DNA of 64,000 nucleotides, taken from NCBI GenBank assembly GCA_025345505.1, contig JANVCC010000270.1, positions 3,304,300 to 3,368,299 of the forward strand, read 5' to 3'. The translations under genes were made by a program, and so were the position numbers. The notes under the pieces are model-generated. The model was not told where the DNA came from. It ran no database searches and was given only the letters and a program-made list of their open reading frames with translations. This DNA comes from Todiramphus chloris collaris. Its lineage: Eukaryota; Chordata; Aves; Coraciiformes; Alcedinidae. Shown here one piece after another: positions 13,042 to 24,591 of the stretch (within the stretch, counting starts at the first letter, position 1; each line of letters begins with the position of its first letter).

Positions 13042-13263
13042 TGTGTCTGATTGTTGTATTTAATGCACTCAGCAGTTTTGGATACATGGAGTATCTTCTC
13101 AGTCTGATGACGTGTAGTTCTCTAACTTTGGCTGTTGCTAATTCATCAGCTCTCTGAAGCAGCCAGCTCTGCTCTGCTTTGGGTTTTGTGACTTCAGTGC
13201 TTACAACTGGATCCATTCTAATTACGGAGAACGACGAAACAGCAATGCCATCCACAGACTGAG
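13042..13263 (-). CDS. Candidate coding exon, unrecognised (low confidence)
   Basis: On the - strand a polypyrimidine stretch ending in 'ttccccctgcag' is followed at 13263 by a frame that stays open for about 100 codons, to a stop at 12959. An internal donor-like GTGAGG at 13036-13041 would give a 222-bp exon (symmetric phase 1-1) encoding residues such as EQSWLLQRADELATAKVREL. The residue mix, with acidic, basic and aliphatic residues interleaved, looks protein-like. The frame could instead be a terminal exon running to the stop. I do not recognise the protein. Open frames of this length also occur by chance in 64 kb, so the splice signals are the only real support. Confidence 0.25.
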
Positions 13264-13299
13264 CTGCAGGGGGAACAAAGAGCATTTTTTTAGTTGGTT

Positions 13300-16200
13300 T
13301 TTTTTTTTTCCTTCAATCTCTTATTGTCAAGAGCATAGAGAAAACCCAACACCACCAAACCCATGTTACATGTAAGTACAGGAGATGAACGTACCACAAA
13401 ATCCTAATCCCCTAATGGCCTGAGTGACCTGTGTAATGCCCAGCTCCACTCCTCTCCAGAAGGGAGAAATGCTCTAGCACAGAAAGGGAAAAGGCAGCAG
13501 GGTGCTTTTCCCTGCCTAGTAGGTCTTGGTATCCACAGTGCTTGAAAGGATTCATCTAGGCAACAGGGATGGAGCTGAAGATCATCTGGTCTATGTGAGA
13601 TGATTCCCAGGTAGTCTGGGAATATCTTCACCCAAGGTACTTAGTGAAATGTGCATGGCCAGAACCTGTGACATTTTCTTACTCTATAGCCATTGTGGGG
13701 TTCTTTTTTACAAAAGACAGGGAAGAGGCAGAAGCGTGTCCTGAATAAATCATAATATAGGTGCTGAAATATAAAATACGATGAGCTTTACACTCTTTCC
13801 AGATACATCCACTTTCTTCTTTGTGCCCACAAGAGGAGTTAGTCTTAACCCTCTGCCAGCACTCAACTGGCATGCCCAGCAGAACACTATGTGGTCCCTC
13901 AGGCGCAGGAGTCCCCTGGGGTAAGGTAATTTTTAGCCAGAGAGAAGCTCAGCAGAAGTATTCAAATAGCACAGACCTGCTCAGTGGAGAACCTTGCTCT
14001 TTGCCTGGAAGGCTCTTGGAAGACACGGCTAACTGGGTGAGTGAGAATTACCTCATTCCTGATATGGGAAAGATTTGCTAATAAGTGGGAACCGACGTGA
14101 GTTATGCGGCAGTGGCAACGAGATCTCTTGGTAGACTCGAGCAGGTCCCTCGCTTGCACGCATGCCCTGGTCAGTGAGGAACAGCTTACTCACTGCAGCC
14201 TCCAGCAGCACATAAACCACAGGTCTCCACCCCTCCACTCTCCCACCCGTGCCCTGAAGTGGGAAGAACTGTTACCTGCTCTGACCTCAGGAGCAACCCT
14301 GACGTGAGGGTTGTGAGGAAACCAACCAAGACAGCAATACAGCGTGGTGGCACCTGGCCAAAAAGCTAAGTGGCCTTGTACGGAGCCCGCGGGGATCTCA
14401 CCTGTCAGCATCATGCTTTTGGCACGGGACCAGACCTGGTGACATCGCCGCAGCTGATCAGCAGCGTGTGTGGCTGGCCTCTGCTCCATCACCCTCCGCC
14501 TCCACCCCTCAGCCGTTGCCATCTTCCAACTGCAAGGCATCGGAAAATGCTCCGTGGTGACTCCGTGGCAAAGACATTGCCACGTTCTGGAGACGTTTTG
14601 ATGACGAATTTTCCTCGTGATGTTCTGATACATTCTAGTTTTTGTCAGTTCTGCGGTTCCGGGTGTTTTGTAAAGGCTTTCTGTAAAAGTCACCGCCAGG
14701 TAAAATTTCAAGCAAAGGCTTCAGCAGCCCACATCCAGCCCACCTTTTGGGCAAGACCTTCATCTCGGGCACTAGGGGAGGCCATCAGCCCCCACCCACG
14801 AGCTGCTGAACTGGAGCCCTGTGAGACAGTGCCCGTCTGTAGGGTGCTGCTGTGGGTTTCTCACCAGACAAGTGGATTATTAGCCTGACTTGCAGCTGCT
14901 CCACAGAAATAGGTCAGCCTCAGGAATATAAGCGTTGCCTTCCCTTATTTGGCATCAGAACCACCCAAGAGGAAGAGGAGCTGCTAGCAGGGTCCTTGTC
15001 CAGGGAACATTAAGCTCATGAACAACAGGTTACCTCTGTCAGCATCTCCTAAAGAGGGAAATGTCCTTAAAGTCAGTACCAGTGGTCTTCACTGTATTAG
15101 ATTTAGGTGTGTCCCATAGTGGTGAGATACTTTCTGCCTTTATTTCTTCTCAGCCTCTGTTGAATTCATTCAGTTTCTGAGTGCTGCCCAACATTTGTTG
15201 GTTATTCATGGGTAGCACTTCACTTAAGGAACACCCAGGCCTCCCACCACCTCTTTTTGGATGGAAACTCCCACAATGAAGAAGCATTGAGGGTAGCACT
15301 GATGCCAGACGTGCCAAAAAGAGAGCAAGAGAGGCAGAGCCTGCGCATGGCCTTACCTTCCCCACAGCCAGCAAAGCTGACTCTGAAGCAAAGGAAGACC
15401 TCAGGCAGGCTCGGAGGAGGCTGGTTTGGCCCATGCTGCCTACACGCCGGCAGCACGACATGCCTGCTCCACTCAAAAACCTGTTTCCTGCTGTGGTATT
15501 CCTCCAGCTTCCCAGGTGAGTCCTGCAGTGAGCTGCCAGCTCATTTTCTTCTGGTTTTTTTTCAGTCCACCAGCTCAGCAGCAGCAGCAAAGACCCCAGC
15601 GACGACCACCTCCCCTCTCTCCTTTACCCACCATGTATTTGCACTTTGAAAGTGGGCTTAGCCCAGATTTCAAAGTGGGGTTGCACACTGAAGTAGAAGG
15701 GAGCTACAGGGTAACACCAGCCAGGCAAACTTTAGATCTAAGACCCTGTCGGCCATGCCTACCATCAGCAAAAATAACAATAATAATAATAAAAATCCAT
15801 AGAACTGGCAAGAGAACCAAAACAAAGCACTGAAATCAAGGAAAGGCAACTTAGCTTTGATATAAAGATTCCTCCATCCCGTCGTAACTCAGCCAATGAC
15901 TTTGCAGCACAGAAAACTTGCAAACTTTTCATTAGTGCCTTCATTCCCCCCACCCCCCCGATTCCTCTGCACTTTTAGAATCACTGAAAAATATTAGGAT
16001 AAAAGCCTTTTCCCGTTACATCTGGTATGGGCTGGAAAACGACACAGGGAAAGCTTTACAGGAAACGTTCTTGTAAGAATTCCAGACCGAGAAATTAGAA
16101 TAATTTCCCATTTTTGGAGAGTTTATCCAAACAAACCCTCCCTGAACCTTTAGCTCCCACAGGCACTTAACGCAGGAAGGACCTGATCATCAGCTGGTGT

Positions 16201-16385
16201 AAACTGGCTTAGCTCCAGGAATTTTTAAGGAGCTAGTCCAGTTCCCCTCGACTGAGGATGCTCGCCCCATGTACCTGAGCTGCTCTGCACACACCATTTT
16301 CCCCAGTGAAACCATACAGGAGGCAGACACTGGGAAGCTCATCCCTCCCCACCCATTGCACGGTGGCAGGTTTCGGGGGTATCAA
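13300..16385. other. Unique non-coding DNA
   Basis: No gene is recognised. Overlapping opposite-strand open frames between 13821 and 15833, the longest about 173 codons on the - strand at 14190-14711, have no domain I can name. A near-perfect donor CAG|GTGAGT occurs on + at about 15512 without a convincing upstream exon. Two abutting palindromes sit at 15642-15665. A TAA-type microsatellite lies near 15777-15792. The stretch 16185-16290 ('agctggtgtaaactggctta') may be a relic of an old sauropsid repeat, but this is only an impression. Confidence 0.5.
15642..15665. repeat. Two abutting 13-bp palindromes
   Basis: CACTTTGAAAGTG at 15642-15654 and TGGGCTTAGCCCA at 15653-15665 are each perfect inverted repeats around a single central base, and they share two bases. 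They could bind dimeric proteins or form small hairpins. No known site is assigned. Confidence 0.7.
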
Positions 16386-16720
16386 TCACAGAATCATGAA
16401 GGTTGGAAACGACGAACTTAATGATCATCAAGTCCCACTGCCTACTAAATATTATCAGGACTGCGAAACCACGTCCTGAAGAGCCACATCTGGATGTTTT
16501 CTGAACCCCTCCAGGGATGGTGATTCCACCCTCTCCCTGGGCATCCTGTTCCAAGGCCTCACCACTCTCTCGGTGAAGAAATTTTTCCTAATATCCAACC
16601 CAAACCTCCCCTGGTGCAACTTCAGCCCATTTCCTCTCATCCTATCACTAGTCACCTGGGAGAAGAGACCGAAACCCACCTCACTCCAACCTCCCCTTCA
16701 GAGAATTATAGGGAGCAAGA
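16386..16720 (-). mobile_element. CR1 LINE fragment, 3' end, minus orientation
   Basis: Starts TCACAGAATCATGAAGG and follows the CR1 reverse-complement order: 'cctccagggatggtgattcc', 'cctaatatccaacccaaacc', then 'cacctgggagaagagacc'. The right boundary is approximate. The copy is 5' truncated with no coding potential. The open frames that cross it are translations of the repeat. Confidence 0.9.
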
Positions 16721-17395
16721 AGAAATCCCATCAGGTCTGCAAATTAATTTGCCTTTTCTTGGAGCAGCGTGGCAGATTCCGAGCGGGCTGCCACATCCCA
16801 GTAACCACATGCTGGGGAGCGTGGGAGAGCCCACAGGTGACCGACCTCGAGATGCGTGGCAGAAATTCACCCCGAAAGGCTGGCAGCTGAGCAGGACCCA
16901 AGCCCAGCTGGACCAAGCAGCCGAACGAGGGGGTGGATGAGCTGCGGCAGCCCCGGGAACCCTTCCGCAGGCGGCAGCCTGAAGAACAGGTTGCTCCCAG
17001 TAAGAGTGCTTCGCCACTGGGTCGAGGCGGCGGATGAATTAATTGTGCCATTTCCATGACATTCTGCTGCAGCTTAAACGTATTAATAACTGCTCATCCC
17101 CGAAACGGCTTTTTTCCCTCCCACACGAGGTGGGGAAAAAATATCCATCTGAATTTTTTAGATTATGTGACAGGCTTGCAAACTGTTGTTAACTTTATCA
17201 TTTGGGATATGGATTAGACTGCAGCACATTAATTTATCAGGAAGTAAGAGCTGCCTGTTCATCTCTTTTCTGTTATGACATCTGCAGTGAAAGCACGATG
17301 GGGGCCAGACAGACAGTGAGTAATGGACTAGAATATGAAGTTTGGTGGGGGAAAGAATGGCAAGGTTTGCTATGGATATAATTGAACCCATTATG

Positions 17396-17431
17396 AAAAA
17401 AAAATATATATATACATATATATAAAAAAAA
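17396..17431. repeat. (TA)n microsatellite flanked by A runs
   Basis: A8, then an interrupted TA dinucleotide array, then another A run. Simple sequence, expected to be length-polymorphic. Confidence 0.9.
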
Positions 17432-18932
17432 CCCCAAACAGTCAGTGGTCCTTTTGCAGATATCTCTCTTAATGAAACAGCAGGTAATGAAACCTGCCAG
17501 TTAAAAATGCTATCAATTCACATCTCTTAAAGTTGGCACAGAAAAGTTGGGTAAAAACCGATCCTGCAATTGAAGGCATCGTGCTGGAGTCCCCAGGGCT
17601 TTGCAGCCACCCTCTCCTTGCTCCCCACCTCTTCAGCCATGGGTTTTCTCCCTCTGCTCACCTTTTACTCCTGCATGATGGACCTGCCGGCAGGACCCTG
17701 TGGCCAAAACGGTGGGAAAGGTGAAAGCCTGTGATATGTGGGCCAAAAGAATTCATGAAACATTAAAAAGAGCCTCGCCAGCATCCTAAATTGTTAATGC
17801 AAACTCTCCAGCTTTGCAGAAAACATATTCCCGTTGTCATTTTCATTCCCCCTTGGCCTGTTAGTCCTCCAATTATGTGAACAGCGACACGTGAACAATT
17901 ACATGGCACAAAAAGTGTGGGGCTTAGGTGCTTAAGTTTGGCCCCTTAATGCCAATGGGCAAATCTATTTACATTATCTATATTTAATATGTAAGGGTCA
18001 GCATCCATGAACTTCTAGGCTGAACTTGCCAAGTCATGACAGCATGGGAAGATTACCACCTCACAGCGATTTATAAGCCTGCATTTTATTTTAACACTTA
18101 ATGCTAAAGACAAATCAGCTACAGGGCACAGGGCTCTGTGCCACTGTGGGTGTCACCCCTCAGTCTTATTTCCCAGCTCCCCAACCTGCCGTCCCAGATC
18201 CTTCGGGATTTCGCTCCTCGTCAAGGTACGCTTGCATCTGCCTGGACACCATAAAATCCAGCACACGCAGCTAAAAATGTTCCGCAAACATTTAGTCAAA
18301 ATAAATTCAGCTAATTCATGCTGAAGGTGTTCCCAGGCGCTTTTTAATTTGTATTATGTAAACAATCCCAGCAGCGACTTTTTTCCTTTGTTCCTATTAA
18401 TTCACTGGGTGCGTGCGTGCGCGAGAAGCAAGGATTTATGTCAGGAGTGTTCACGTAGTCTCCTCGTAAGCTCGTTTGGATTCCCCTTTTCTGTCTGTAA
18501 AAGGTATCCCTGGCCTATCCTGGATGCAGAACAATGCTGCACGGGAACAAAGGAATGGCTGGGCACCGGATCAGGCCATTGTTCTGCTGCACTCCGTGCC
18601 CCGTCCCTGCCAGCAGCCAGGACCAGCTGCCTCCCAGGATGGCACGAGGAACCCCCCAGTGAACCATCATGGGATGATCTGCTCATAGGGGAAGGGTTTT
18701 TTTGGACTCCTCACCAGTTAGCTGTTTCCCAGTGCCATGAAGCATGATTGTTTTGCATCCCTTGTATTTCCTTTTAATGTAGTCTAATGTAGTTCTCGTT
18801 ATCCATACAAATGTCTAGTCTGGTTTGGATCCTGTTAATCTCTTGGGCTCGGTGATATTTCGTGGCAATAAGTTCCCAGGGTTAAGTGTTGTCTAAAAAC
18901 ATTTCTTTATAGGTTTTGAATATTCTTTTATT

Positions 18933-18950
18933 CCCCCCCCCCCCCCCCCC
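18933..18950. repeat. 18-base poly-C run
   Basis: An uninterrupted C homopolymer followed by a T run. On the opposite strand it is a G18 run. Homopolymers of this length are prone to sequencing-length error. Confidence 0.95.
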
Positions 18951-19392
18951 TTTTGTCCTTCCTTATTGAGTGACTCTTCCTCATAAATTAAAAAAAAAAA
19001 AAAACTGGCTAATTGAGTCCATCTTTTATAATCTTTTCAGTATTTCTCAGTGTCCACCTGGCTTCTCCTCCTTTTACTTCTATCATCCCTAAACAGAAAC
19101 AGGAAGCACATTTTGGCCTCTTCTTGTGAAGAGCCTTTCCAGAACTAGATCACACTCCTTTTTTATGTATAATGCCAGCAACCACCCTTTCCATTCATAC
19201 AGCCTGACCCCAAGAACCTCAAAAAGTTTCCATCACCACAACAAACAGACCAGACAGTCTCCAAAGACCAAGACCCTCAGAGAAGGGTCATTCAAAAGCA
19301 ATCCACTGGGGTGGACAACACCCACCCAGGATAAATAATTGTTTATTTGGAGTTGATGAGCTCAGACCCATCTGAAGCAACAGGTTTGTAGG

Positions 19393-19518
19393 GAACTAGT
19401 CTAGTTCAGAGGTGTCCCTGCCCATGGCAAAGAGGTTGGATTAGATGATCTCCAGGGTCCCTTCCAGACTAAAGCCATTCTATGAGTCTATGAATTTGCC
19501 ATTCTTTGATTCTACGAA
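19393..19518 (+). mobile_element. CR1 LINE fragment, 3' end, plus orientation
   Basis: Contains 'ggtgtccctgcccatggcaa', 'ttggattagatgatctccag' and 'cccttccagactaaagccat', then several diverged copies of the terminal 8-mer (ATTCTATGAGTCTATGAA, ATTCTTTGATTCTACGAA). The extended, drifted tail is a good CR1 diagnostic. A second CR1 on the same strand starts only a few bases downstream. Confidence 0.88.
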
Positions 19519-19524
19519 CTTCGA

Positions 19525-19838
19525 TGAACCGTCTACAACTACCTGAAGGGAGGTTGTAATCAGGCTCTTCTCACTAGTGACAGGAGAAGAGGGCATGGCC
19601 TGAAGCCATGCCACGGGAGGGTTAGGTTGGATCTCAGGAAGCCCTTCCTGGCAGAGAGGGTGATCAGACATTGGAATGGGCTGCCCAGGGAGGTGGAGTC
19701 ACCATCCCTGGAGGTGTTTAAAGAAAGGCTGGATGTGGCACTGAGTGCCATGGTCTAGCCAATGTGGTGGTGTTGGGTCATAGGCTGGACTGGATGATCT
19801 CAGAGGGCTTTTCCAACCTCAGTAATTCTGTGATTCTG
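19525..19838 (+). mobile_element. CR1 LINE fragment, 3' end, plus orientation
   Basis: Opens with 'gtctacaactacctgaaggg', a standard CR1 internal position. It continues through 'gggttaggttggatctcagg', 'tgggctgcccagggaggtgg' and 'tcaccatccctggaggtgtt', and ends in 'cagtaattctgtgattctg'. At about 310 bp it is the longer member of a same-strand CR1 pair with 19393-19518. The element carries no intact open reading frame. Confidence 0.92.
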
Positions 19839-20364
19839 CAAAGGAAGCGGCCGGAAAGGCAAAGCCATCTATGGCCATCAATAAACCCAACAGGCTGGCT
19901 CACCCCCCCTTCCTTTTGGCAGAGCAGCCCGGCTGGGCCGCGTAACCGCCGCCGTATCGGAGCAACACGGGGCCTGCCCATCGAACAGATGCAAGTTTCC
20001 CCCGGCTCGCCTTCAGCTGGGAACCCGCTCAGCAAAGCAGAAATAAATCACGGGGAACTCGCTGTCATTCCCCCACCTTCCCGCACACCCTCCGCCTGCC
20101 TGGCTCGAGCCGGCGTGGTTTTTAAATGGAATCTGGGAGACTGGCATCAAGCAGCCTTGCCTCGTTTTTAGCCAATACCTCGGTGGGTTCTGCGCTCGCA
20201 TCTGGCCGGCGCCGTCACGCTGAGCTTGACGATAACAGGCTGCTGCTCTTTCTGAGCAGGAAGCCTGGGTACTTGCTACCGACAGCCTAAACAGAGGCTC
20301 GTTCCAAGCACAACAGCACATCGCAGCCAGCGAAGGGTCTGCGGCGAGGGACTTCTCCCAAGGC

Positions 20365-20445
20365 ATGGAAAAAAATAAAAAAATTAAAAAAAAAAAAAAG
20401 AAAGGAGGAGGAATGGGGGGGAGGAAAGAGAGAGAGAGAGAGGGA
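20365..20445. repeat. A-rich then GA-rich low-complexity tract
   Basis: Runs of A interrupted by T, followed by GGA/GGGG and a (GA)n stretch of about 18 bases near 20428-20445. Simple sequence without a recognisable parent element. Confidence 0.85.
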
Positions 20446-21984
20446 GAAATGTGTTAACTGTGCTAACAGTGCCAAGTAATATGCTTCGTTAAAAATTTAA
20501 TCACCTGCAAGTGCAAAACAAGTGCAAAGCAATCATGTTGTAATTAGCACAGCAATTAACACCTCCCTTTTCGATAGCACATGCATCCTAGGAAGTGCAT
20601 GATTGCAAGTGTTTATGCTGCTGACAGACTAAGTTCCTATAGAGAGGGAAAAATTGCTTAAATAGGCCCTCCCCCCCACCCCGCATCTTTTTTGGCATTT
20701 GGGCTGTTATGTGTCCATGAAACCCCAGCACCAGCTGCCATGTTGGTTTTGTGCAAGTGCTGCTCCATGGCATAGAGTAACTAAAAATTACACCTCGATC
20801 TGGAGCCCCCTGAAAGATGCCTGCAAACCTCTAGAGCCCCTCTGCAAGGCAAAGATGTGGGTATTAAAATTGCAATTTTTTTTGTGGTTTGTTTTTTTTT
20901 TTTTTGCAGACTACCACTTGCCAAAGAGCAAGCCCCACGCCTGCTCTGAAATCGTAGGCTCTGGGATGCTACAGCACAAACCAGAGCTGTGTGTGGCTTC
21001 AGGGTGGGTCTGAAGATAAAATATACCTGGCTCCATAATACCAAGGTCTCTCTTGGTGTCCCACCATTCAAACAAACACTTCTCTCCAAAAATCTGTGCT
21101 GGAAGCAATTCGATTCAGCTTGATAAACTGGCTGATGTAGAGCTGGCTTGGGAGAACACCCAGCAGCCATGCCCATGTGATTGCTGCTGGGGTGTCCATG
21201 CCTGTCTGCTTGGCCATGCTCTCCTGGACCTCGTCACCCCTAGAAAACCTGTGGCTTGACTGTGCCATTCCCAGTCCTGTCCCTCTCCCAGGACTGGATG
21301 CCAGTTGCTTGTGAGACCACAGGAGGAAGGAAAACTGACTCTCAGCATTAGCTTGGAGGAGTTATATAGACATAAATATTCAAATACCTCCCATAAAAAT
21401 ACTCTTACTTAGAGGTTAATCAACTTGAGTAAATGGTCTGTGTTTATAATGGGACACCACACTCAGCATCCTGGCAGAAACTCGGCGGCTCTTGTGGTTG
21501 CTCAGAACAGCCCAAGAGCTGGGCTGCGAGCTTGGCATCCAAAAGCTGAATGCCAAGAAGCCACCTTTGAAAACACAAACCATGAGACCAGTCTTGATGT
21601 TCCTCCCCTCCCAGACACTGAGATTGTTGAAAGGCTGTTCCATCACGTGGTTCAGTAGTGGGGATCCTATTTGCAAGGTACTTTGAAGGTGGTAGAGCCA
21701 CAAATAAAGTCACGCTCAGGTCTGGGCCAAGGTAACAACCCTACGATAACCGCAACTCCTGGAAAAGTTGCTTCCTACGTAAGTTTGCTGTATATCCTCA
21801 GAGATTCATGTTTTACACACCATTAATTCCATGAATTAAGACAAAACTGGAGCACAAAGTCAGCAATTAGCATAGAGACAAGTAGAAAGCAAATGAAAAC
21901 AAAGACGAGAAAGAGCAGTGGTACCTTTGTTAGCCCAATATGTTTTCCTATTTTTTGAGCCACTTCTGAACTGAGATGGAGGTC

Positions 21985-22043
21985 AAGTCTAACTATAAGT
22001 CTAACTATAAGTCTAACTATAAGTCTAACTATAAGTCTAACTA
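21985..22043. repeat. 12-bp minisatellite, about 4.9 copies
   Basis: The unit AAGTCTAACTAT is repeated head to tail from 21985 with no substitutions until the final partial copy. Since 12 is divisible by 3, all frames repeat every four codons; the + frame gives a KSNY-type peptide repeat, which is a by-product and not a protein domain. The perfect copies imply recent expansion. Confidence 0.95.
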
Positions 22044-22669
22044 CTACAATTTCATCACAGTTTCTGACAACACTGGGGCCCTATATTCACTCCCCTCCCT
22101 CCAACAACTGACATGTGTTTCACTGCAGACCTTTGGGGATCCCAGTTGTATTTTGTTTGTGGTTTTGTTCCCAGCTCTCACCGGCCTGCTGGCACCATTT
22201 TCTGCCTCCAGTGAACACTTCCTTGGAGACAAAGGTCTTTAAGAAGCTTTCATTCCCCCCTCTGTTAGGATATAAGCACATATATGGTACACATAAGAGG
22301 TTTTTTGGCACAATCCCCCCCATTGCCTTCCTGTCGTTCAGGCTAAACACGAATCTGCTCTGTCCTCTGGAATAATGCAGTTGAAATATCCAGGTTTTGA
22401 TGCTTTCACCTGGCAGTGAAGGGCACTTACCTCTAGCACACAGCACATTTTTTATTACTTTTTCCAAGCCTCCAGTACAACGTGGGCTATAGAGACCTGA
22501 AGTGTATCCTCTAGTTCTGCCTGGAGAGGGGCACGAAGAGGCTCTCGAGACCTGCGTTAAAAGTTCTGCCACCACCTTTGTGAGAGGTTTGGGGTGATTT
22601 CCCTGCCTCTGCTGGAGTTCACCTTCTCAAAGGCATACTGCTAAATCATCCCTGCCAGAGATGACTTAC

Positions 22670-22725
22670 CCCCGAGGCTCATAAAAGTGCTTCTGAAGAG
22701 CAGTCATGTTTGTACTTGAAACGCA
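22670..22725 (-). CDS. Possible short exon, unrecognised (very low confidence)
   Basis: On the - strand, an acceptor-like 'ggcttatttcag' at 22726-22737 is followed by 56 bases open in one frame (ending ALQKHFYEPRG) and then a donor GG|GTAAGT at 22664-22669. Both splice signals are good, but a frame of 18 codons is open by chance nearly half the time. I do not recognise the peptide. Confidence 0.12.
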
Positions 22726-24591
22726 CTGAAATAAGCCATGAGTGAGTGTTGGGGGGGGGAAAGGATCTTGAGGACAATACCCCTGAAACACTGACCCAGG
22801 GTCCTCTCCTCAGCTGACAGCACGTAGCCAATGACACAAGTACAACACCATGCTGGACCATACATACACAATGAAATCTCAGACAACGTGCAGTTGACAT
22901 CCACACTACTGAGGCATGGCTGGATTCCCTGGTGCCAAGTCCCTCTCCGAGCACTAAAACCACGTCCGTCAAGTAAGGGAAAAATGTTTGTGCGATTTGC
23001 TTGTTAAAATGTTTGCAGCACAGCAGATAGTTTAAGAACGGGAGCCCCAGTTCTCTTCAAACCATGAAAAAAAACACCAATAAAGTGTTGGGAAGGCCAC
23101 TGCAGGGAAGGAGAACCTCACATGCAAAAGGAAACCACAAGTTGGTGTAAATGCACAAAAGCTCACGGTTCAAAATATATGCAAAATCCATCAGAAACCT
23201 CTCCTGGGAACAAGTGAAAGAGTTTACGCCCATGGGAGGCAAGTGCAGGGGGGAAAAAGCTTCATGTGGACAAGGGCCACAGCAGAGAAAAATGTCTGGA
23301 AAGGCCAGTGAGCCCATCACTTGTCAGCAAGGAGTTCTTACAGGATCCCATGGCAGTCACATAAGTTTGGCTCTGTACAGGGAGGATGATGGGGCAGTTA
23401 GAGGGACAGACTGGAACCTGCGATCTGCTCAAGGCCACGATCAGCAGGAAATTGTCCTTGAAGTACTCCATGGAGTATGGAATCACATGGCTTTGGTTGA
23501 GTCTAAAAATAAAACCCCAAAAAGAGAAGTATGGCTTTACCAAGAATGAGCAATACAGCCTACAGCCCTGGACTAACCTCCTGTGACTAATTCCTCACAA
23601 GATGGGTCTTTATAAGACAAATCCTTACAGGTGAACAACCAACCACAGCCAAGATTCACCAGCAGGACTCCGCTGCGTCCAGTGTCCTTGCTCCCTGTCT
23701 GGCCAAGAGTACCACAAGGTCCCCGAGAAGGTCTTGGATCTCAGTATCACATTACAGATGTTCTAGTCCTGTCATTCAAAGGGAGGGGTGAAAAATCACA
23801 GGGAGTTGTAGAGTTTTTTCAGTTAACAAGGTCTTAAAAATAAGAGATGACATAGGAAGGAAAGTACCAAAGCGGTAAAAGGAGATGGGAAAACCAAGAG
23901 TATCTGAACTGCAAGTGCAAAAGGCTTGGGAGGTATTTAGGCAGGCTAAAACCCTGATCCATTGACCTACAGAGCAAACTTTACACATTATATGTGTACT
24001 AGGACCACGAATAAGATCTCAAAGTCTGCGGCTTGGCTCCCTCTTAGTGGGAACCATGGAGCTTGGGAGGGTAGGACCCCTGCCTTCTCACTAATAACCC
24101 ACCTAAATTTGACAGGCACTGCTCTCCCACAGATGGGGAAGATAACCCTTCTCACTGATATTTCTGAGTCTGGAAAGAAAGAGAGTGAAAAACCCAGAGA
24201 AAAAAAACAATAAAAAAAAATCTGAATTCCCACTCATTTTGCATATCCAGGTTCCCAGGCACCCATCCCTTTTTTACTAAAGGGGGGGGAAGAAATATAT
24301 TTAATAAAGATCTGGCAGGAGTATGATGAAATAATGAGTAGGATGAGACCATGTTACATAAATTGGCAAGGCTCCAGCTTGTAAATGATTAAAACAAAAG
24401 AAAAAGGGAGTTTCCATGAAGACTAACGTAAAAAGCATTTTATAATCAAAAGGCCTGAAACTATGGGGGCTGATGGGAATGTCTAGCAAAACAAGCCTGT
24501 TCTGAAGCTTCCAGATGATACATGGAAACTTAATCAGCTCATCTCAGTCAACCTTAAATCAAAGAAAAGACTGATTGGAGGTTCAAAGGGA

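Larger units (their letters stand above)
16721..19392. other. Unique DNA, conserved-element-like blocks, poly-C run
   Basis: No gene is recognised. Two AT-rich blocks without simple repeats, about 17150-17345 and 17755-18120, read like conserved non-coding elements. The second has many TTAAT/ATTA cores and runs of unbiased sequence. Between them lies an A/TA-rich microsatellite (17396-17431). An 18-base C run sits at 18933-18950. GC content rises locally near 16900-17000 without forming a clear CpG island. Confidence 0.45.
19839..24591. other. Unique non-coding DNA with minisatellite
   Basis: No gene is recognised. Near 19900-20230 the sequence is GC-richer with scattered CpG. Around 20345-20445 a low-complexity A-rich to GA-rich tract occurs. 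The stretch 20470-20590 is AT-rich with repeated AATTA cores. A 14-bp perfect palindrome TACTCCATGGAGTA lies at 23464-23477. Open frames here are short, overlapping and without domains. Confidence 0.5.

Noticed and set aside
15400-15520. CAG|GTGAGT donor on + near 15512 as an exon end
   Set aside because: No convincing acceptor or protein-like frame upstream; opposite-strand frames of equal quality overlap it.
21976-22043. KSNY peptide repeat as a repeat protein
   Set aside because: It is only the translation of the 12-bp minisatellite in an 88-codon frame without other support.
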